A DNA stretch of 64,000 nt. Origin: Saccharibacillus endophyticus. Lineage in GTDB: Bacteria; Bacillota; Bacilli; Paenibacillales; Paenibacillaceae. The stretch's first letter is position 1; the number at the start of each line of letters is the position of its first letter. The translations under genes were made by a program, and so were the position numbers. Under the pieces are notes generated by a model. It worked only from the letters and a program-made list of their open reading frames with translations. It made no database searches and was not told the DNA's origin. Positions 63,373 through 64,000 of this stretch are shown here, one piece after another. The stretch lies in NCBI RefSeq assembly GCF_013185185.1, contig NZ_JAAZWE010000002.1, positions 995,595-1,059,594 of the forward strand, in the 5' to 3' direction.

Positions 63373-64000
63373 TGCGCATCCTCCGTCGTCAACATGCGAA
63401 CATCGGTCAGATAGCCCCCGGCGTCAAGCGGAACAGTCTCGCCCTCCAGCCACTGCACCATCATTCGCACGCCGGTCTCTCCCATCTCCGACGGAGATTG
63501 CTGAACGACTCCGTCCAGCTTCCCCTGCCGCAGCAAAGCCAGGATATCGGGATTATCGTCGAAAGAGTAGATATGATACGGCGCCACCTGCGAGCGTCGG
63601 CCGATCTCCTGCACCATGGCCGGCGTCAAGTTGGCATCCACCGATATGAAGGCGTTTACATCAGGGAAATGGTTCATTACGTTCTGCGTCGCGGCCGCAA
63701 TCTTTTCCTCTTCGTCCGAGCTGGTCACGTATTCGATACGGATACCGGGATGCCGGTCCAGTATGCCGCGAATGCCTTCGACCCGCTGCCGCTGATCATA
63801 TTCTTCGCGTTGATCGCCCATCAGGACTACCGTGCCCCTGTCGCCCATATCGGCAATCAGCGTATTCGCAATCAGCTCTCCGGCCGCCAAGGCATCCGAG
63901 CCGACATACGTTTTGCGCATGCTTTGGGACATCGGCACATCGCTTGCCACCGTAATGATCGGAATGCCGTAAAAAGCCGCTTTTACCTTCGTCAGACTAT
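63369..64000 (-). CDS. Periplasmic-binding-type sensor protein (partial, N-terminus beyond window)
   Basis: At least 210 C-terminal residues of a type I sugar-binding fold: YGIPIITVASDVP, KTYVGSDALAAGELIANTLI and GTVVLMGDQREEYDQRQRVE. VNAFISVDANLTPAMVQEIG, IYSFDDNPDILALLRQGKLD and MMVQWLEGETVPLD follow. Similar to LacI-fold binding proteins placed just before YesM kinases in Paenibacillus sugar operons, where they act as ligand presenters to the kinase. Coupled to the kinase by an ATGA overlap. Confidence 0.85.
   Translation of the reverse strand, partial: SLTKVKAAFYGIPIITVASDVPMSQSMRKTYVGSDALAAGELIANTLIADMGDRGTVVLMGDQREEYDQRQRVEGIRGILDRHPGIRIEYVTSSDEEEKIAAATQNVMNHFPDVNAFISVDANLTPAMVQEIGRRSQVAPYHIYSFDDNPDILALLRQGKLDGVVQQSPSEMGETGVRMMVQWLEGETVPLDAGGYLTDVRMLTTEDAQ

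Noticed and set aside
1..64000. CRISPR arrays, tRNA/rRNA genes, transposases or integrases
   Set aside because: Read through for regular direct repeats, cloverleaf-type sequences and DDE or recombinase motifs; none seen. The accessory region has no visible mobility gene or flanking direct repeat.

Overview
The window looks like a chromosomal segment of a Gram-positive, Paenibacillaceae-type Firmicute (Paenibacillus or Saccharibacillus relatives). The grounds are GGAGG-type ribosome binding sites, frequent TTG and GTG starts, SLH-domain and copper-amine-oxidase-N surface proteins, YesM/YesN-type two-component pairs, CcpA cre-like sites and several lipoprotein-anchored ABC binding proteins. Most of it is moderately G+C rich. 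A clearly A+T-rich block runs from about 13.74 to 28.19 kb, interrupted by a G+C-richer pseudogene remnant at 14.99-15.91 kb. I saw no rRNA, tRNA, CRISPR array, transposase, integrase or phage structural gene.

Left flank (1-9.2 kb): a leftward peptide ABC operon (binding protein, two permeases), an NADPH:quinone-type reductase followed by a MarR regulator with an operator-like palindrome inside the reductase promoter, a glycine-oxidase-like flavoenzyme and several small or hypothetical genes.

Accessory region (9.2-30.1 kb): first a rightward cassette of a PD-(D/E)XK nuclease-like protein, a NUDIX hydrolase and a PLD/SF2/DUF3427 helicase. Next come an A+T-rich orphan gene and a decayed relative of the PLD helicase. 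Then a nine-gene leftward island in two transcription units. Unit 1 is PLD-SF2 helicase, 60-aa protein, DndD-like SMC ATPase, 174-aa protein and an RpoD-like sigma factor. Unit 2 is a DUF4007 protein, a 1158-aa BrxC-sized P-loop ATPase, a PAPS-reductase-family protein and a 162-aa protein, and ends in its own terminator. The parts recall Dnd/Ssp phosphorothioation and type IV BREX, but the set matches neither. The dedicated sigma factor, and a near-consensus promoter whose -10 box lies inside a 40-bp palindrome, make this the prime candidate for an under-described defence or DNA-modification system. A NERD-UvrD helicase borders the island.

Middle (30.4-54 kb): dispersed and tandem DUF4181-like small membrane proteins, a large SLH surface protein, a phosphodiester-glycosidase-like exported protein, two chemoreceptors, an aldo/keto reductase, a GH31 glycosidase with a divergent AraC regulator and a cre-like site, a DEDDh exonuclease, a WG-repeat protein and a Gfo/Idh/MocA oxidoreductase. 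Two copies of a structured intergenic element (42.6 and 54.6 kb) each end 5-11 bp from the stop codon of a leftward gene.

Right flank (54.7-64 kb): a leftward sugar-responsive locus. A binding-protein sensor, YesM-type kinase, YesN-type regulator and XylF-like lipoprotein are translationally coupled. Downstream lies a cre-flanked sugar ABC transporter (binding protein, double ATPase, permease) that they plausibly control.
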